Below, in pieces: positions 1 to 15,286 of a DNA stretch of 64,000 bases (positions are counted from its first letter, which is position 1; every line of letters starts with the position of its first letter). This DNA comes from Deuterostichococcus epilithicus (Eukaryota > Chlorophyta > Trebouxiophyceae > Prasiolales > Stichococcaceae). The position numbers and the translations under genes were made by a program. The stretch lies in NCBI GenBank assembly GCA_033439295.1, contig JAVTLE010000005.1, positions 2,592,501 to 2,656,500 on the forward strand, read 5' to 3'. The notes beneath the pieces were generated by a model. The model saw only the letters and a program-made list of their open reading frames with translations, was not told the DNA's origin and searched no databases.

Positions 1-41
1 CTGCCTACTGCGCACATGATTATTCCCTTCTTCCTCCCCAG

Positions 42-1999
42 GCGATGTCATCACGCAACGGCGACTACATCGGCGACCGGTATGTCAAGCTGCTGCGGGT
101 GCCACCGGAGGAAATGGAGGAGCAGACGGGCGGCTTTGGCAGTGCCATGCTGGGCGGCGGCGGGCCCGGCATGGGCGGCCACTTTGGCGCCATGCAGCAG
201 GGCTTCCCGCAGCAGGGCAACGCTGGCGGCGTGATGGCACAGCAGCAGCAGCAGCCACAGCAGCAGCAACACGCGCAGCAGCAGCAGCGGCCAGGCCAGC
301 TGCCGGTGCAGCCGCGACCCAACGCCTGGATGCAGGTGCAGTCGTGTGCAGCCGAACAGCACGCATATTGCCACTCGTTCTCAGGCACATGGAGTGATAC
401 TGCCAAATGCCTCGAGCGCGGTCCGCTGAACTGCAGAATGACTTCCTGTGAATCGCAGACGACTCTCACAACCCACACAATGTGCAATGTTGCAGGGCAG
501 CGGCCCGACAGAGCAGGGAGGCTTCGGACAGCAGGGGCAGATGCCCAACTTCGGCGTGTCGGGGCAGCAGCAGGTGGCTGGCTTCGGGCAGCAGCAGGGA
601 AGTTTTGGATATGGCATTCACGGCGGCGGTGGCGGCCAGGGCTGGAGTCCCATGAATGCGCCGCAGGCCTTTGGCGGCTACAACCCCGCACAGCAGCAGC
701 AGCAGCAGCAGGGCGGCGTCCTCCTGTTTCCGGGGTGCGCCTCATCCTGCCGTCTGTGAGCAACCCAGCAGACCGTGTGTGGGCGTCGCCTGCAGCACCA
801 CATGCGCAGGGCTGGCAAGCTGAAGGCCGAAGCTGCCTCGATGTGATGCTGCATGGCTGATGTGGGTGACGGTCTCCAACCACAACAGGCTGCTGATCAT
901 CCTTCCCGTGTCGACCTGGCGCAGCAATGGTCTGGGGGGCATGCCGGGCGGACTTGGGCCGTGGGCCGGCAGTTCCGCCAGCAGCGGCCCGCCCATCAGC
1001 CTGCCGCCAGACGATGGGCAGAAGCCCATCGCCGTCCTCATAGCAGAGCAGCAGGTGGGGGCTGCAGAATATCCCTCGCAGTCAGTGACATGTGCACCTG
1101 CTGTCCTGCCAAGAGCGGCGGGAGATGTGCAGGGTTGACACGACATAATAACAGAAGCTGGTGTCAGATGAGGCCGACTCTTGCTGTCGTTCGGTTTCTC
1201 AATAGCGTTTTGCTCCTCCACAGGCCGCGATTCGGGACGCGCAGCGAGCGGCGTCGGCGGCGACGCCCTCCTACCAGCAGGCCTTGGGCGGCGTCAGCGG
1301 CGGCATGCCGCAGATGCAGCAGCCGGGCATGCAGCAGGGGGTCGGCATGGGCTTGGGCGGCGCCGTGCACCCTGCGACGCCGCCGCTGGGCCAGGTGCGG
1401 TCTGCTCAGTCCGCTTTCAAGTGATGTCAGGTTGGTGCAGTGTCAACTTGGAACCGGGATACACGTTGTCACTGCACATTTCACGGCAGCACTTTCCGAA
1501 CCCGCTGCGACTGCAGGGCCAATCTGCGGCTGGTTCGCCCGGGCAGCATGGCTCAGGCCCCCAGCGCTCGCAGCAGAGGGTTGTCAAGACGGATGGCAGC
1601 ACTATCAAGGTAGGCTGTCCTTTTGTGTGATCTGAGATTTCTGCTCTGTCACGGTGCAGCAGAACCTCACAATGCCCATATGACATTAATGGGGGGCGGT
1701 CATGCCTCCGTTGCGTGTCGTTGCTGAGATCCAAAGACAGGCACCATGCAGATTTCTGAAAGAGCAAACTCCTGCAGATCCGAGGCCTGCCGTTCCGGGC
1801 CACGCCCGAGGAGATTCTTGCATTCTTTGACGGGTACGCCTGTCTGCGCGACTCCCTGTTTTTGGGCACCGACGGCCGGGGGCGGCCGAGCGGCGAGGGC
1901 TGGCTGACGTTTGAGGCACCCGAGGAGGCGTTACGCTGCGCGCGGGAACGCAACCGGCAGTACATGGGGAGTCGCTACCTGGAGATCAGCCTGTGCTGA
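42..1999 (+). CDS. hnRNP F/H-like RNA-binding protein (quasi-RRM), 5' partial
   Basis: Probably a nuclear splicing or mRNA-processing factor of the hnRNP F/H/GRSF1 class. Exons read as 42-335, 496-734, 925-1054, 1224-1394, 1517-1609 and 1778-1999, and every junction keeps phase. The first visible exon follows an acceptor and encodes the end of an upstream RRM (GDYIGDRYVKLLRV, resembling the last beta strand), so the start lies left of the window. The middle is low-complexity Gln/Gly/Met, with CAG runs near 240-290 and 690-710, probably disordered. The last exon holds a second domain: IRGLPFRATPEEILAFF matches the RGLP(F/Y) RNP-like strand typical of quasi-RRMs, and RNRQYMGSRYLEI closes it just before the stop. 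The family call rests on these two motifs; the exact orthologue is unknown. Confidence 0.85.
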
Positions 2000-2481
2000 A
2001 TAGGGATTTGGCGCGGACAGCGGCAGAGCGCACCTTCTGGGATTCTCGCCCTCAGCCGATGCGGGCAGAGGGCACATAGGTGATTGGATGCGCGCGAAAC
2101 CCAACAGTCACACGGGGATGGCATCGAGGGAGACGACTGTTGCAGTAGGTAGGTGGTTTGGGGCTTTCGTCTTTGTGCACGCGAAGCCACGCCTAGCCAA
2201 ATAAGCCGCTGCCGTGCGCGGCAGGCGACACAGTGGCCCGAACAAGAACAACGTGGTTTTGGCAGGGAGCAATGCTGACGAGGACACGCGCAAGCTACGG
2301 ACGACGACTCTGCAGCAAATGCAGCTCCATGCATGCCGTTTCGGGTCGTGCTTCAGCTGCTAATGGGTCAAAAAGGAAGCGGCACTACGTAATCCGGCGG
2401 CTCTTCGTCAGTCACTTTCCGAGGCGTGCCGCGCATGCGCACAATCAGTACAGAAACCCGAAGTAAGCCGCAACTTACACA
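2000..2481. other. Intergenic, hnRNP 3' flank and AAT promoter side
   Basis: This tandem spacer should hold the 3' UTR of the RNA-binding protein and the promoter/5' UTR of the aminotransferase. I see no convincing exon, repeat or RNA gene in it. Confidence 0.5.
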
Positions 2482-5946
<3,465 letters not shown>

Positions 5947-6514
5947 AGGACGGAACAGGCTGGAGCCGCGCACGCCTTCGTGTCAGGGCTGCACTGATTC
6001 ATGACGCTCGCTCTATATTCGCTCGCGGTCTTCCTGGTTTTTGAGGTACTCGGGGCATGTCCGTGTACCGGCTATTTGTAGGCAGTGATCACGGCAGATT
6101 TGAACCTGTGGGATTTGAGCGGCGCTGCAGCCACCCACGCGCGGCCTGGCAGCAGCAGCAGCAAAACATTTTTGAAGGCTCGCGTGGCTCGTCGTCGACA
6201 CTGCCTAGGGCGTCCAGGTCTCGCATTGCGACCTACAAATGAGCAAGCGTTGTGCGGGTATGCAATCTCTCAGACAGAGCTCTTCTCGTACAGTGCAGTC
6301 CCTTCGCAGCGTCCCCGCTGATTCGCAAACCCTATTTTCAAAACATGCTTGCAAACACGCTGTGTCGCTGTGGGCATTTTCTGATCTCACCGTCCCACTT
6401 CCTGTGTGGTGTCTCGCTGCAAGCCGTCGCCTGGATCCGTAAACTCAGCGCCTGCGCCTACGGCTCCTGTAGCGGAGATCAGCCAACACACATCACGACC
6501 CCGACACGATCGTC
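5947..6514. other. Intergenic, AAT 3' flank and CDCA7-like promoter side
   Basis: Spacer between two tandem plus-strand genes. I recognise no coding exon, repeat or RNA in it. Confidence 0.5.
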
Positions 6515-9215
6515 ATGGCGGATTACGAAGCCGAACGGCAGGCGCGCATCGCTGAGAACAAGCGGCGCATGTCGGAGATCGGCCTAGCTCAGGTGTGGGC
6601 TCTGCTGTAGGCCCGATCATGCGCGCGTATACATATTGGATCAGGCCCAGACACATCCGGAAGTCAATAGGCACGCCAGACGCGCGCAGGCATCGTTGTG
6701 GCATCACTTGAGGACTGATGTGACTTTCATGAACCATCTATCGAGGCGTCACAACGGCAATGCCCGCGGATCCAATGCGTTGCCGGATCCGATTCTGTTT
6801 CGTGCCGGGTTCTGTGGCATGACTGTCCCGGCCGCCCGACATCAGGCGGAAACATGCAAACGGCTTTGCGTATCACCTGAAACATGTCCATGCATGGGGC
6901 TGCGGCCATCTGATCGGATCAGCTCGCAAGTCGATGCGCTGAGGTGGTGAACCAAGTGCAGGCCTCGGGCGAGCTGCGGAAGGCCGTGCGCCCCCAGCAA
7001 AGGCAGCCTGCCAAGCGGAGGACCTCGGAGCCGTGCGTGCGCGTCGTGCCGGAAGAGCTGCGGCGATCCTCGCGCAGCGAGGTGCGGCCGGATCATCTTC
7101 CCCCTTTCTGCAATATGAATGCTTTCCACAGAGGGCCATGCGGCGCAGGCGGCGAGACACGCACTGCAACACGGTTTGGCATCACATGCATGCCTGCAGG
7201 GCAAGCCGGCGCCCAACTACAGCGACAGCGCGCTTGACGCGGCCGAGCGCTCGACCGGCCCAAAGCGCAGGCGCACCTTCGACACCATTGTGGGTGAGCA
7301 CTTGGCCTCCAGGTCACCGCGCTGATGGGCCATGCTGCTCAGTCGGCAGCACCTCTGAGCTCAATCCTGCACAGCACGAAGCATGCAGCACAGCAGCATG
7401 TCCGCCCGCCCGCCACCGCGCCCCTCTGAGCTCATCTGAGGTTTGTTGTCTGTGCCGCAGTGGGCGCGGCGGAGGAGAAGTACACAGACGCGCACGTCGC
7501 CATGCTCGGCGACTGCCAGCAGCCCTGGTGCGGTCCTTGACGCCTGCCACATGCTTGCGCCTTTCGCCTTGTCCTTGGGCCTGTGATCCGCTCACCGCCT
7601 GTAGCACGCTGCCCACCCTCGCCAGGTGCCAGGTGCATGCTCCAGCGCCTGGCGAGTTCCAACGGGCACCCATGGCCTTCTGGTCCAGCATCAACATCCG
7701 TTTTGTCCGGTTGTCGAAAGAAAACTAAGCCAAACCACATCGGTGCGCAGGGAGCTGTTTGTGGACGGGTATGACGCGAACGGCGACCGCATCTACGACA
7801 AGGTGGACGGGCAGACGTGCCACCAGTGCCGCCAGAAGACCATGGGCAAGCGCACCTGCTGCTCCAAGTGCAACTCCCTCTCCGTGCGCTCCTACTACCC
7901 TCCTGCCCCCCGCACATGCCTGTGCACATGATGTACCGCGGACCCCGCGATGAGGCAGCATGTGCTTTGCTTCGGCGATGCCTGGCAGCGACGCAGCTCC
8001 AGCTATATCGTGCCATGCTGTTCCTGTCTCAGACGTGCGATTGGCTGTCCGTTCAATACACCTTCTGCACCTGGCTAGAGGATGCCGCAAAACACCTGAC
8101 ACGCTGTCCCCTGCTGCCAGGGCGTCTTCTGCGGCGACTGCCTGTACATGCGGTATGGCGAGAACGTGGACGAGGCGAATGCGAACCCCGGGTGGACGTG
8201 CCCCCACTGCCGCGATGCGCTGCTGTGCAACTGCAGCCAGCACCGTAACCGCCGCGGCTGGGCGCCCACCGGGGCGCTGTACCGCAAGGCCATTGCCATG
8301 GGTGAGCCTCGTCTCCTGGCGCCCGGCTCGCGTCACAGGCTGCCCTGTGACCAGTTGTAACTTGAAAGGCCATCCAGCATGTGACCGCATGCGGAACGTC
8401 AGGCCAGGAAGTTGCCGTCTCACTCGCGCGCCGTGTCGAAAGGCAACCGCTCAAGGGCGGGGTGTGCCTGCGGTCTCGCTGTCGAGCAGTCTTGCAGGGC
8501 GCTGCCGTCCAGGGCGCCGGCGGCACAAGACGCCTGACCTGCAGCCACAACCGCGGCACGTCTGCTGTGGCATTTCGCATCTATGTACTGGCTGCTCAAA
8601 TGCCTGCAATACTCGCTGGATTACACGGACTCTGCATCCGCCCTGCACAAGATGACTTTTTGCATGTGATAGAACCCCCGGCACTGCTGCAGGCTACCAG
8701 TCGGTGGCGCACTACCTGGTGCTGAACCACCTGGAGGGAGCCAAGCCGGCTTCGCCGGCAGCCAACAAGGTGGCGGCGCAGGCGGAGGCCACGCCCGCGC
8801 CCGCCACGCCGCCCCGCGTCGGTGCGCCCCCTAGCTTTGATCGACTGCTTTGATCCCGGCTGCCTGCGCATGCTGGCGGGCTTCATTTCGAGGTCCTGCA
8901 CGCCATTGGCCATGTTGTTACCATGTGCTGACCTTCACGCTATGACATGAGGCACATGCTTTGTTCATTCGATCTGCAGAGGACGCCGGCGCATCTGCGG
9001 AGGAGCCCGCGGCGGCGCCTGAGCGCGGCTCGACCCGGCGCCGCCAGGCGCGCATCGACGAGTCGATGCCGCAGCGGAAGGCCGGCGCACGGGTCGCAGG
9101 CGAGGTCATGGCGAAGTCGGCGATGGCGGGCGGCGGCAAGCGGGTGTCTGCCGGCGCGGCGCAGCCGGAGACGCCGCATGCCCAGCGCCGCCGCAGCTGC
9201 CGCCTGGCCATTTGA
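6515..9215 (+). CDS. CDCA7-like zinc-finger protein (zf-4CXXC_R1)
   Basis: Eight exons (6515-6592, 6962-7081, 7200-7293, 7461-7527, 7751-7883, 8121-8301, 8693-8821, 8980-9215) join in phase to 345 residues. The N-terminus (MADYEAERQARIAENKRRM) and the following basic stretch precede the CDCA7-type zinc domain: GQTCHQCRQKTMGKRTCCSKC, GVFCGDCLYMRYGENV, then NPGWTCPHCRDALLCNCSQH and the conserved tail GWAPTGALYRKAIAMGYQSV. In animals CDCA7 recruits the HELLS/LSH remodeller to chromatin for DNA methylation; plant homologues are known. The family's usual CNCSxCR motif here reads CNCSQHR, so a zinc cysteine is replaced by histidine. The C-terminal 110 residues are Ala/Arg-rich and probably disordered. 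Family membership is firm; the chromatin role is by analogy. Confidence 0.9.
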
Positions 9216-9611
9216 GGCATCAGCCGCAAGGCGGAGCTCTCGCAGCGCCTGGACAGGGCCCGGCCGCGGCGGACATGGCACCAACCGAAGCCATGAGCGG
9301 CAAATTGCATTGGGCAACCTGGCAGCAAACGGCAGCTGAGCTGTTCAAGGCGGCCATGAAAGATGTGTGAATGATGTAGACATGTGCGAGGTCATAATTG
9401 GGCCCTGGGGTCGTGATGGAGGGTCTGAGGGAATCCAAGGATCCGTCTGATTGGCTAGAGGGCAGCGGGTCACATCGATGCGAACAATGGCATCACCAGC
9501 TCAGACACTAACATCACAGTTGCAGCGGTGGCAGAACATTTTTCCGCCTTACATTGAGTGTCTCACAGCACTGTGCAGTCCAGCATTGGCACGACGTGAA
9601 TAATTCGGAGT
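9216..9611. other. 3' flank between convergent genes
   Basis: AT-richer stretch after the CDCA7-like stop codon and before the end of the small minus-strand gene. I see nothing codable or repetitive in it. Confidence 0.4.
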
Positions 9612-10055
9612 TCAGATTACGCCAAAACGACTTTGGTGAAGGATTGTTTGACTCGTCGTGGTTACATCTGAAGGAACATGCGGCAGCTGAATCGAGACAT
9701 TGCCAACACTTCTCCGATAAGCTTCGCTGAGCTCCGGATACAAGATTTCCCGCAGTGTCTTCTTTGGCGGCCGCTTCGTTGTTGCCGTCGCCGCCGCCTC
9801 CTGCGGAACAGTACCTACGGTTTGTCTCCTACTGCTTTTCGTCTCCTTCGTCTGCTTATGAGAAGGCCACATAGCGCGTATCATAAGCCAGAATCACAAC
9901 TTCGTTAAGAATCGGGGCTACCTTTCTTATGATGTGCCGTCTGCACCTGCATCATGGCGACGATGTCGTCTGCCTCCAGGTTTGTGGGGTCACGCGCCCG
10001 GCTCTTTGCCAGCAACGCCAGCGTGTGCTTCCGCTCCGTGATGTCTGCGTCACTG
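9612..10055 (-). CDS. Small unrecognised minus-strand gene, start unresolved
   Basis: Two minus-strand exons look protein-coding. The upstream one, about 10050 down to 9958, reads SDADITERKHTLALLAKSR then ARDPTNLEADDIVAMMQ, charged and helix-like, ending at a GTGCAG donor. The next begins after a TTCCGCAG acceptor near 9810 and continues in the same phase: EAAATATTKRPPKKTLREIL, then YPELSEAYRRSVGNV, to a stop at 9612. I do not recognise the protein. The first exon and start codon are not certain: a stop lies just upstream in frame, so either a further exon exists or the acceptor at about 10054 is used. The gene lies between the 3' end of the CDCA7-like gene and the 3' end of the CD36-like gene, so it could also be an alternative tail of the latter. 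Confidence 0.4.
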
Positions 10056-10204
10056 AGTCGTATCTAACATCACTGCCTGGCTGCGCATCATACATCGGGC
10101 TGCCAATCAGAGCTCGGCAGCCGCCATCTTCAAAATGGAGCACAACACAACCTATCATTAGGCGAGCATCTGACGCGAACAGTTCCGCACCGACGTGAGG
10201 TGCA

Positions 10205-13200
10205 TCAGAAAGAGGGGGCGGGCAGGCAAAAGACGCCAATGAAGGGCAGCGACAGGACGAAGCCAACCAGCAGCCACTGCCGCACCTGTATGCGGCAAAT
10301 TAATGCTGTCATGCAGCCTCCAAAGACAAAGAGCCAACCATGACAGAACTGACGGAACTGGTGCGTCAGCAGCGCATCCCCTTGGCATCGCTGAATGGGC
10401 ATGCACCAGCATCTACGTCAGGCAACCAAACACCCCGCTGCCGGCTGTGCTGCCTGGCAAGAGCCGGCGTGCCTAAGTCACGATACATGAGGGACGGCTC
10501 ACAGTCAGCAGGCTCGTGAGGGTGCTGGCCTCCTTGTCGCTGATGGCGAAGGTGATGCGCAGCCAGTGGCCGGGCAGCCACATGGACTGTGCCGGTTGCT
10601 TGGCCCACGCCTGGGGTACACCACGTCCGTTGGGCCCACCAGGTGGTTCACCTGGTACGTGCGGTGGCCCTGCAGCGCAAAGCATGGCACATACGTTTGA
10701 GCGACGTTCACAATGCTCGGAAGCTCAAGGCCCGCACGCTGCCTGAATGACAGCAAGACAGAGAGGAGTTGCGGGAATGGCGCGCTCCCAATGCTGCACG
10801 AGCACGCATGCAGAATGCTCACCGAACAGCCTACCAGGCAGCGCGGCCAGTGACGCGCTGGCAGAGCCACCTGAGGCCGGTGCATGCCGCTGCACACATG
10901 CAGCGGGCCACCCTTGAGCAGACGCTATGCACTTTGTGGCGCGCCTTGATGGTCAGGCCGCTGATGTGCTCCACATCGTAGTTCCAGCCGTGGTCGCCGT
11001 AGTTCGCCTCGAGAGGCTTGACGGCGTCGCCGCTTGTGGCGGCCACGGCCGGGTCGGCACCCAGGAAGCGCGCCCACGTGAGCAGCGTTGGCGTCTGGTA
11101 CGTCGCAGACATGTTCCAGGTGCCGCTGTACACCTCCGGGTACGCGCACCGGTCGATGGCGCTGTGCAGGGGACACAGGGCGCTGAGCAAAATTTCACAC
11201 GAGTGTGCTGCCGGGCACCAGCGCAAAGCGCTGGCGAGAGCGTCACCGCGAGTTTGCATGGACACTGACACTGCCGCCGCAGGGCAGACCAGGGCAGGGC
11301 AGCCTGCAAGGGTTCCAGGAAGGGCTGACTTGAAGGATGACCGCGAACCTCGGACCAACGCGCTCTGAGCGCAGGAGGCTGCACCTGTTGAGTTTGGGCG
11401 GGCGGCCCGCGCGCGCTGCCAGGGGCGCCTCGGCGGTGCGATTCACTGTCTGCGCCGCGCAGTTCCAGGTGCTGCTGTCGGCGACGCTGTACTCGTACGT
11501 GCTGAAGTTGACCTTCGGCTCGAACCCTGCCAGCAGGCTGAACATTTGCAGCTGCGTTCATGCCAACCGCGATGATCCCACACAGGGTGGTGCTGCAGCA
11601 AATGCCGCAGTAGGAATCGAGCATGGCTGATCCACAAGAGGCTTGTCAGGAGTTCTGCGGGGCTTCCTCACCTGCGGCAGATCTTCACGGAACCAAGGTC
11701 CCTCCTGAATGCAGCTAGCAAGTTGATGTCACCTGCGTAGCTGATGTCGATGGCGCGGACGAGGGTGGGGTCGACCATCTGCTGCGGCGCCGTCTTGTTG
11801 AGGTACAGGCCATAGACGAGGCCATTGTCGGCGCCCGCCACCGACGTTCCCCGCGGGTCATGCGAGCGTTTTCAGATGGTTGTACGAAATGATCTGCAAC
11901 ACGAAGCACACACAGGACTTGCAATCTGACGGCTGGCTGTGCGCGCTTACATCTTTGTAGCAGTTGTGCAGTACGACAGCATGCACGCAAGTACACATCG
12001 ACAGAGCGGCGCTTGCTGCCATGCTGTCGACCATAGGTCAACACCTGCACCATGCGACCCGTCGCAGAGAGTACCAAACAGCAGCGAGCATATGGACGCT
12101 CGGCAAACGTCCACGCGCACCCCGCCGGGGATCTGTCGCGACCCGTCGTCAGGTTGCGGAAGAAGATGAGATTGGAGTCGCTGTACGACAGGTCCGTCAG
12201 ATTCTTGCCGAAAGTCGCTGTCGGCGCGGCGCGCGAATCCCACGCCGATGTCAGAGACATCTTGGCGGCGGGGCTGCCGGGTGGCGCTGACGTCGCCAGC
12301 AGCGGGTCAACCCACCCTGTAGGTCCCCGGGCAGGCGCCATCTTGATTTTAGTTAATGCAGGCACGCCTCATTCTCTCAGCCAGGAGAGTGACCCGATTG
12401 AAATCGTCCGCCCTGCTCCGCCCGCGCAGGAAACTCTTCTTCCAAGCTGCCTGCCGCAGGTCCGCCCAACGCAGCATTGCGACCCTCTATGCCAGTCAGC
12501 TCAGATTGACAAGCCACTTCTTGTGAGCAGCCAGACCCTCACCGTACAGCCAGTCGTGTACGCTGCGCTCGGCGATGAAGCCGCCCGCGGCGGGCGAGAG
12601 CAGCGGCCCGCCAAGCGCAGACTGCTGGAAGGCTGCGTTGCCGTATTCCTTGGTGACGGAGAACAGGTAGCCCTTGAGCAGCGCCGCCCAGGGCGCAGGA
12701 AGCCCCGTCATCGCCGCGATGGCCGCCACTGGGTAGAAGGCGAAGAGGTTGGTGACCTGAAGCGCAGCTGGGTCGATGCCGCTGCACATACGATCGGGTG
12801 TCAGGTCGTGCAATCAGATGGCAGCTTGACCCGGACAAGATCAGTCAGCAAGAGAAGCATTGGTGGACTCAGGCCATGCGTGCTGCCTGCTTGTAGTGCT
12901 TTGCCGGAACACCACCTTCTGCCTCTGTGCACGCCTGGGGGATGTCGTACTAATGAACTGCAGCAGTATGGGCGTCATGTACGATGCCATGGACTGCAGC
13001 AGCGCATGCGCATCTCAGCTTTCAGTGGGACATGGCACAAGAAGGTAGATTATATGCACATCAGTACTGTCGAATAGCCTGTCGAGGGCTGCCATCTCAG
13101 CAGGCGTCCGACGCCGCGGGTAGCACCAGCCACACTGCAACAGCCGACTCACCTGCAGCGTCGGCAGGTCGAATGGTGGGTCAGCGACATGCATTGCGTA

Positions 13201-14756
13201 GCCACACAGATTCGGGCAGGGGCCGCTGGAATCACCCACGCTGTGGAATGATGGCGCAGTCCGACCATTGCGCCACCGCCAACTGGGTAGCCGGGACGCC
13301 ATAGGCTGTCGGCAGCCCAAACTGGAGCAGGAGCAGCACGTGGCAAGTTAAGAGTTGTGGGCAATCTGGTGAGACCACTGCCATACATTGTCGTGCAGCA
13401 TGCCGGCCTCCGTCCTGGCTGACTGATCAGAGGGCCACATGCTTTCTTAGGTGACACAGTGTCAGAGTCAGCCGGATGCTGGACCAAACGATGACACTTG
13501 ATGCCGCAGGACGCACCACCGTGAAGGCGTCCGACTGAGTCAGCGATGTTGGTGATAATGCCGCCCGCCAGTGCCGGTGCCAGCTGCAGCACCATGCTGT
13601 ACTCGGTGCCTCCCAATGACGCCAGCACATTCTGATATGCTCTGCATGATTGGCAGCAATTCCCATTGAGTCACGACTTCCTGCCGGCGGTCTGCACACG
13701 GCGGGAAGTTCCCTTCTACTTCAAGCCTCTGCAGCCATCCCTACGTTCACAGCAGAGACCGGATGGTGTGCCTATGGCTGGGTTGTCGACCGTGGTGACT
13801 GCAAACCCTGCGGCCGCAGGTTTGCTGCTCACCGGTTGATGCCGACAAAGTTGTTGCTGAGGCTGCACCGCTTGCAGCTCATCTCCGGCATGAAGGTCTC
13901 GTACTCGTAGTAGGAGAAGGCCACCTCTGTATAGTTCTCTGTGAACTGAATGTTGTATCGCACGTCCTTCACCTGAGGTACGCGTCACAAAGAAGTGTGC
14001 ATGTTCAAGTTGCTAGGTCATCATGGCAGCGCTGAACAGACCGCACATCGTGCAGCTTCCAATTGATCTTGAGAGTACTCTGACTGCTGAAGCTTGCACC
14101 TTACCTCGTATCCGTAGGGGCCAATCTCATCAAGTGCTGGTGCCGCCGTCCCCGCCATGAACTGCGCACAGCCGATGACAAAAGCAATGAAGTTTGACGG
14201 GGGACGCATGGGCTCGTAACATGTTGAAGCCTGACTGTTGCTCTCAGAACTTAGGACTCAGGCGCTTTTGCAGCGCTGCGTCCCTGCGCGCACCTCGTCT
14301 GGGTTGGTGATGTTCCAGATATAGTATTGGCAAAACGACGACGAGTCACAGACATTGACGTCGTTTCTCAGGCACTTATTGTCCGCTGTGAGCTGCCGTC
14401 TCTCACCCCTCTCTCTTTCAATCACCGGGCTGATCACCAAGAGGCCCACCAGCGGCCCAAACCAAGGCAAAATCAGCCCCATCATCTGCACCACGAAGAA
14501 CCTCGTCAGATGCGACGACATGCGGCATCTCGACCAAGAATTGTCTTCCACATTTAGGAAAGGATTCTCCGCTCACCACGCCGTACTCGAGTGAACAGCG
14601 GTGCCAATTGGAGCCGGAATCTCCGCTGATCTTGTAGTCGCTGAGGACGGTGTGCTCATGGGGGATCGTACGTTTGAGAACTTCCGTCTCCCGTGTCACA
14701 TCCATCCATGCTGGGCTGCCTGTGGGCTCGCCGCCCGCGTCGGGCTGGAGACTCAT
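10205..14756 (-). CDS. CD36/SCARB/LIMP-2 family membrane glycoprotein
   Basis: Two-pass membrane protein family with a large lumenal/extracellular domain, used in lipid or lysosomal cargo uptake. Minus-strand exons include 14756-14577 (cytosolic N-tail), 14485-14294 (membrane segment LILPWFGPLVGLLVISPVIE, then CQYYIWNITNPDEV, matching the family's FW.FNVTNPDEV), 14161-14105 (LDEIGPYGYE, matching the EVGPYVY motif), 13972-13833, one from 13641, one ending near 12545 (FIAERSVHDWLYG followed by WVDPLL, the ELLWGY.DP region), several between 12310 and 11000 (RFLGADPA; DVEHISGLTIKARHK), 10651-10503 and 10285-10205 (VRQWLLVGFVLSLPFIGVF, the second membrane segment). N-glycosylation sequons and cysteines are frequent. 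The middle exons near 13150-13560 are unresolved. In the 10651-10503 exon the two conserved halves lie in different frames. Confidence 0.8.
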
Positions 14757-15286
14757 CTAGCACACATCTTTTAATGTAAACCGGACACTTGGTGGACAGC
14801 CCGACCATCAGAAATAGCAGAGAAAATTTCAGGCTATACAAAGGATGCAGCAGGCACCTGCGGTGCTGATAGCTTACGCATCGGTCAGGCATGGTCGATG
14901 TGGCCCTTGCCAGAAAATCTTGTTACTTCCCTTGCATTTCTTGGCCAGATCCGATGCTGCAGCCTCTGATTTGTAGCGCAAAGTCAGCTTCGACAGCCAC
15001 CCAATAATCCGAAGCTCAAGGACGTGTGCGCTCGTCGTTACAGTCGAAGCTGCGGTGCAGGCGAACCCCGGCAGGTGCGGAACTTGCCGCGCTGCCACGG
15101 CCAGACATCGCCAGCCCGTGAATGCCAGTTCCGACCCTCTTCCGACCAGGAGTCGTCACCCCGCCCGGGGTCTGTGTCCAATTGTCTTCACGCCAGGAGT
15201 CGGAACGTCCCTGCCCGCCGCTGACGGGCCCCTGCCGCGGCGGCCGCCCGCCGCGCCGTCAAGCGGATGGAGGCTTCACCCGCCTG
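14757..15286. other. Intergenic, RFC4 3' flank and CD36-like promoter side
   Basis: Spacer between two minus-strand genes. It is GC-rich close to RFC4 and AT-richer toward the CD36-like start. I see no further gene. Confidence 0.45.
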
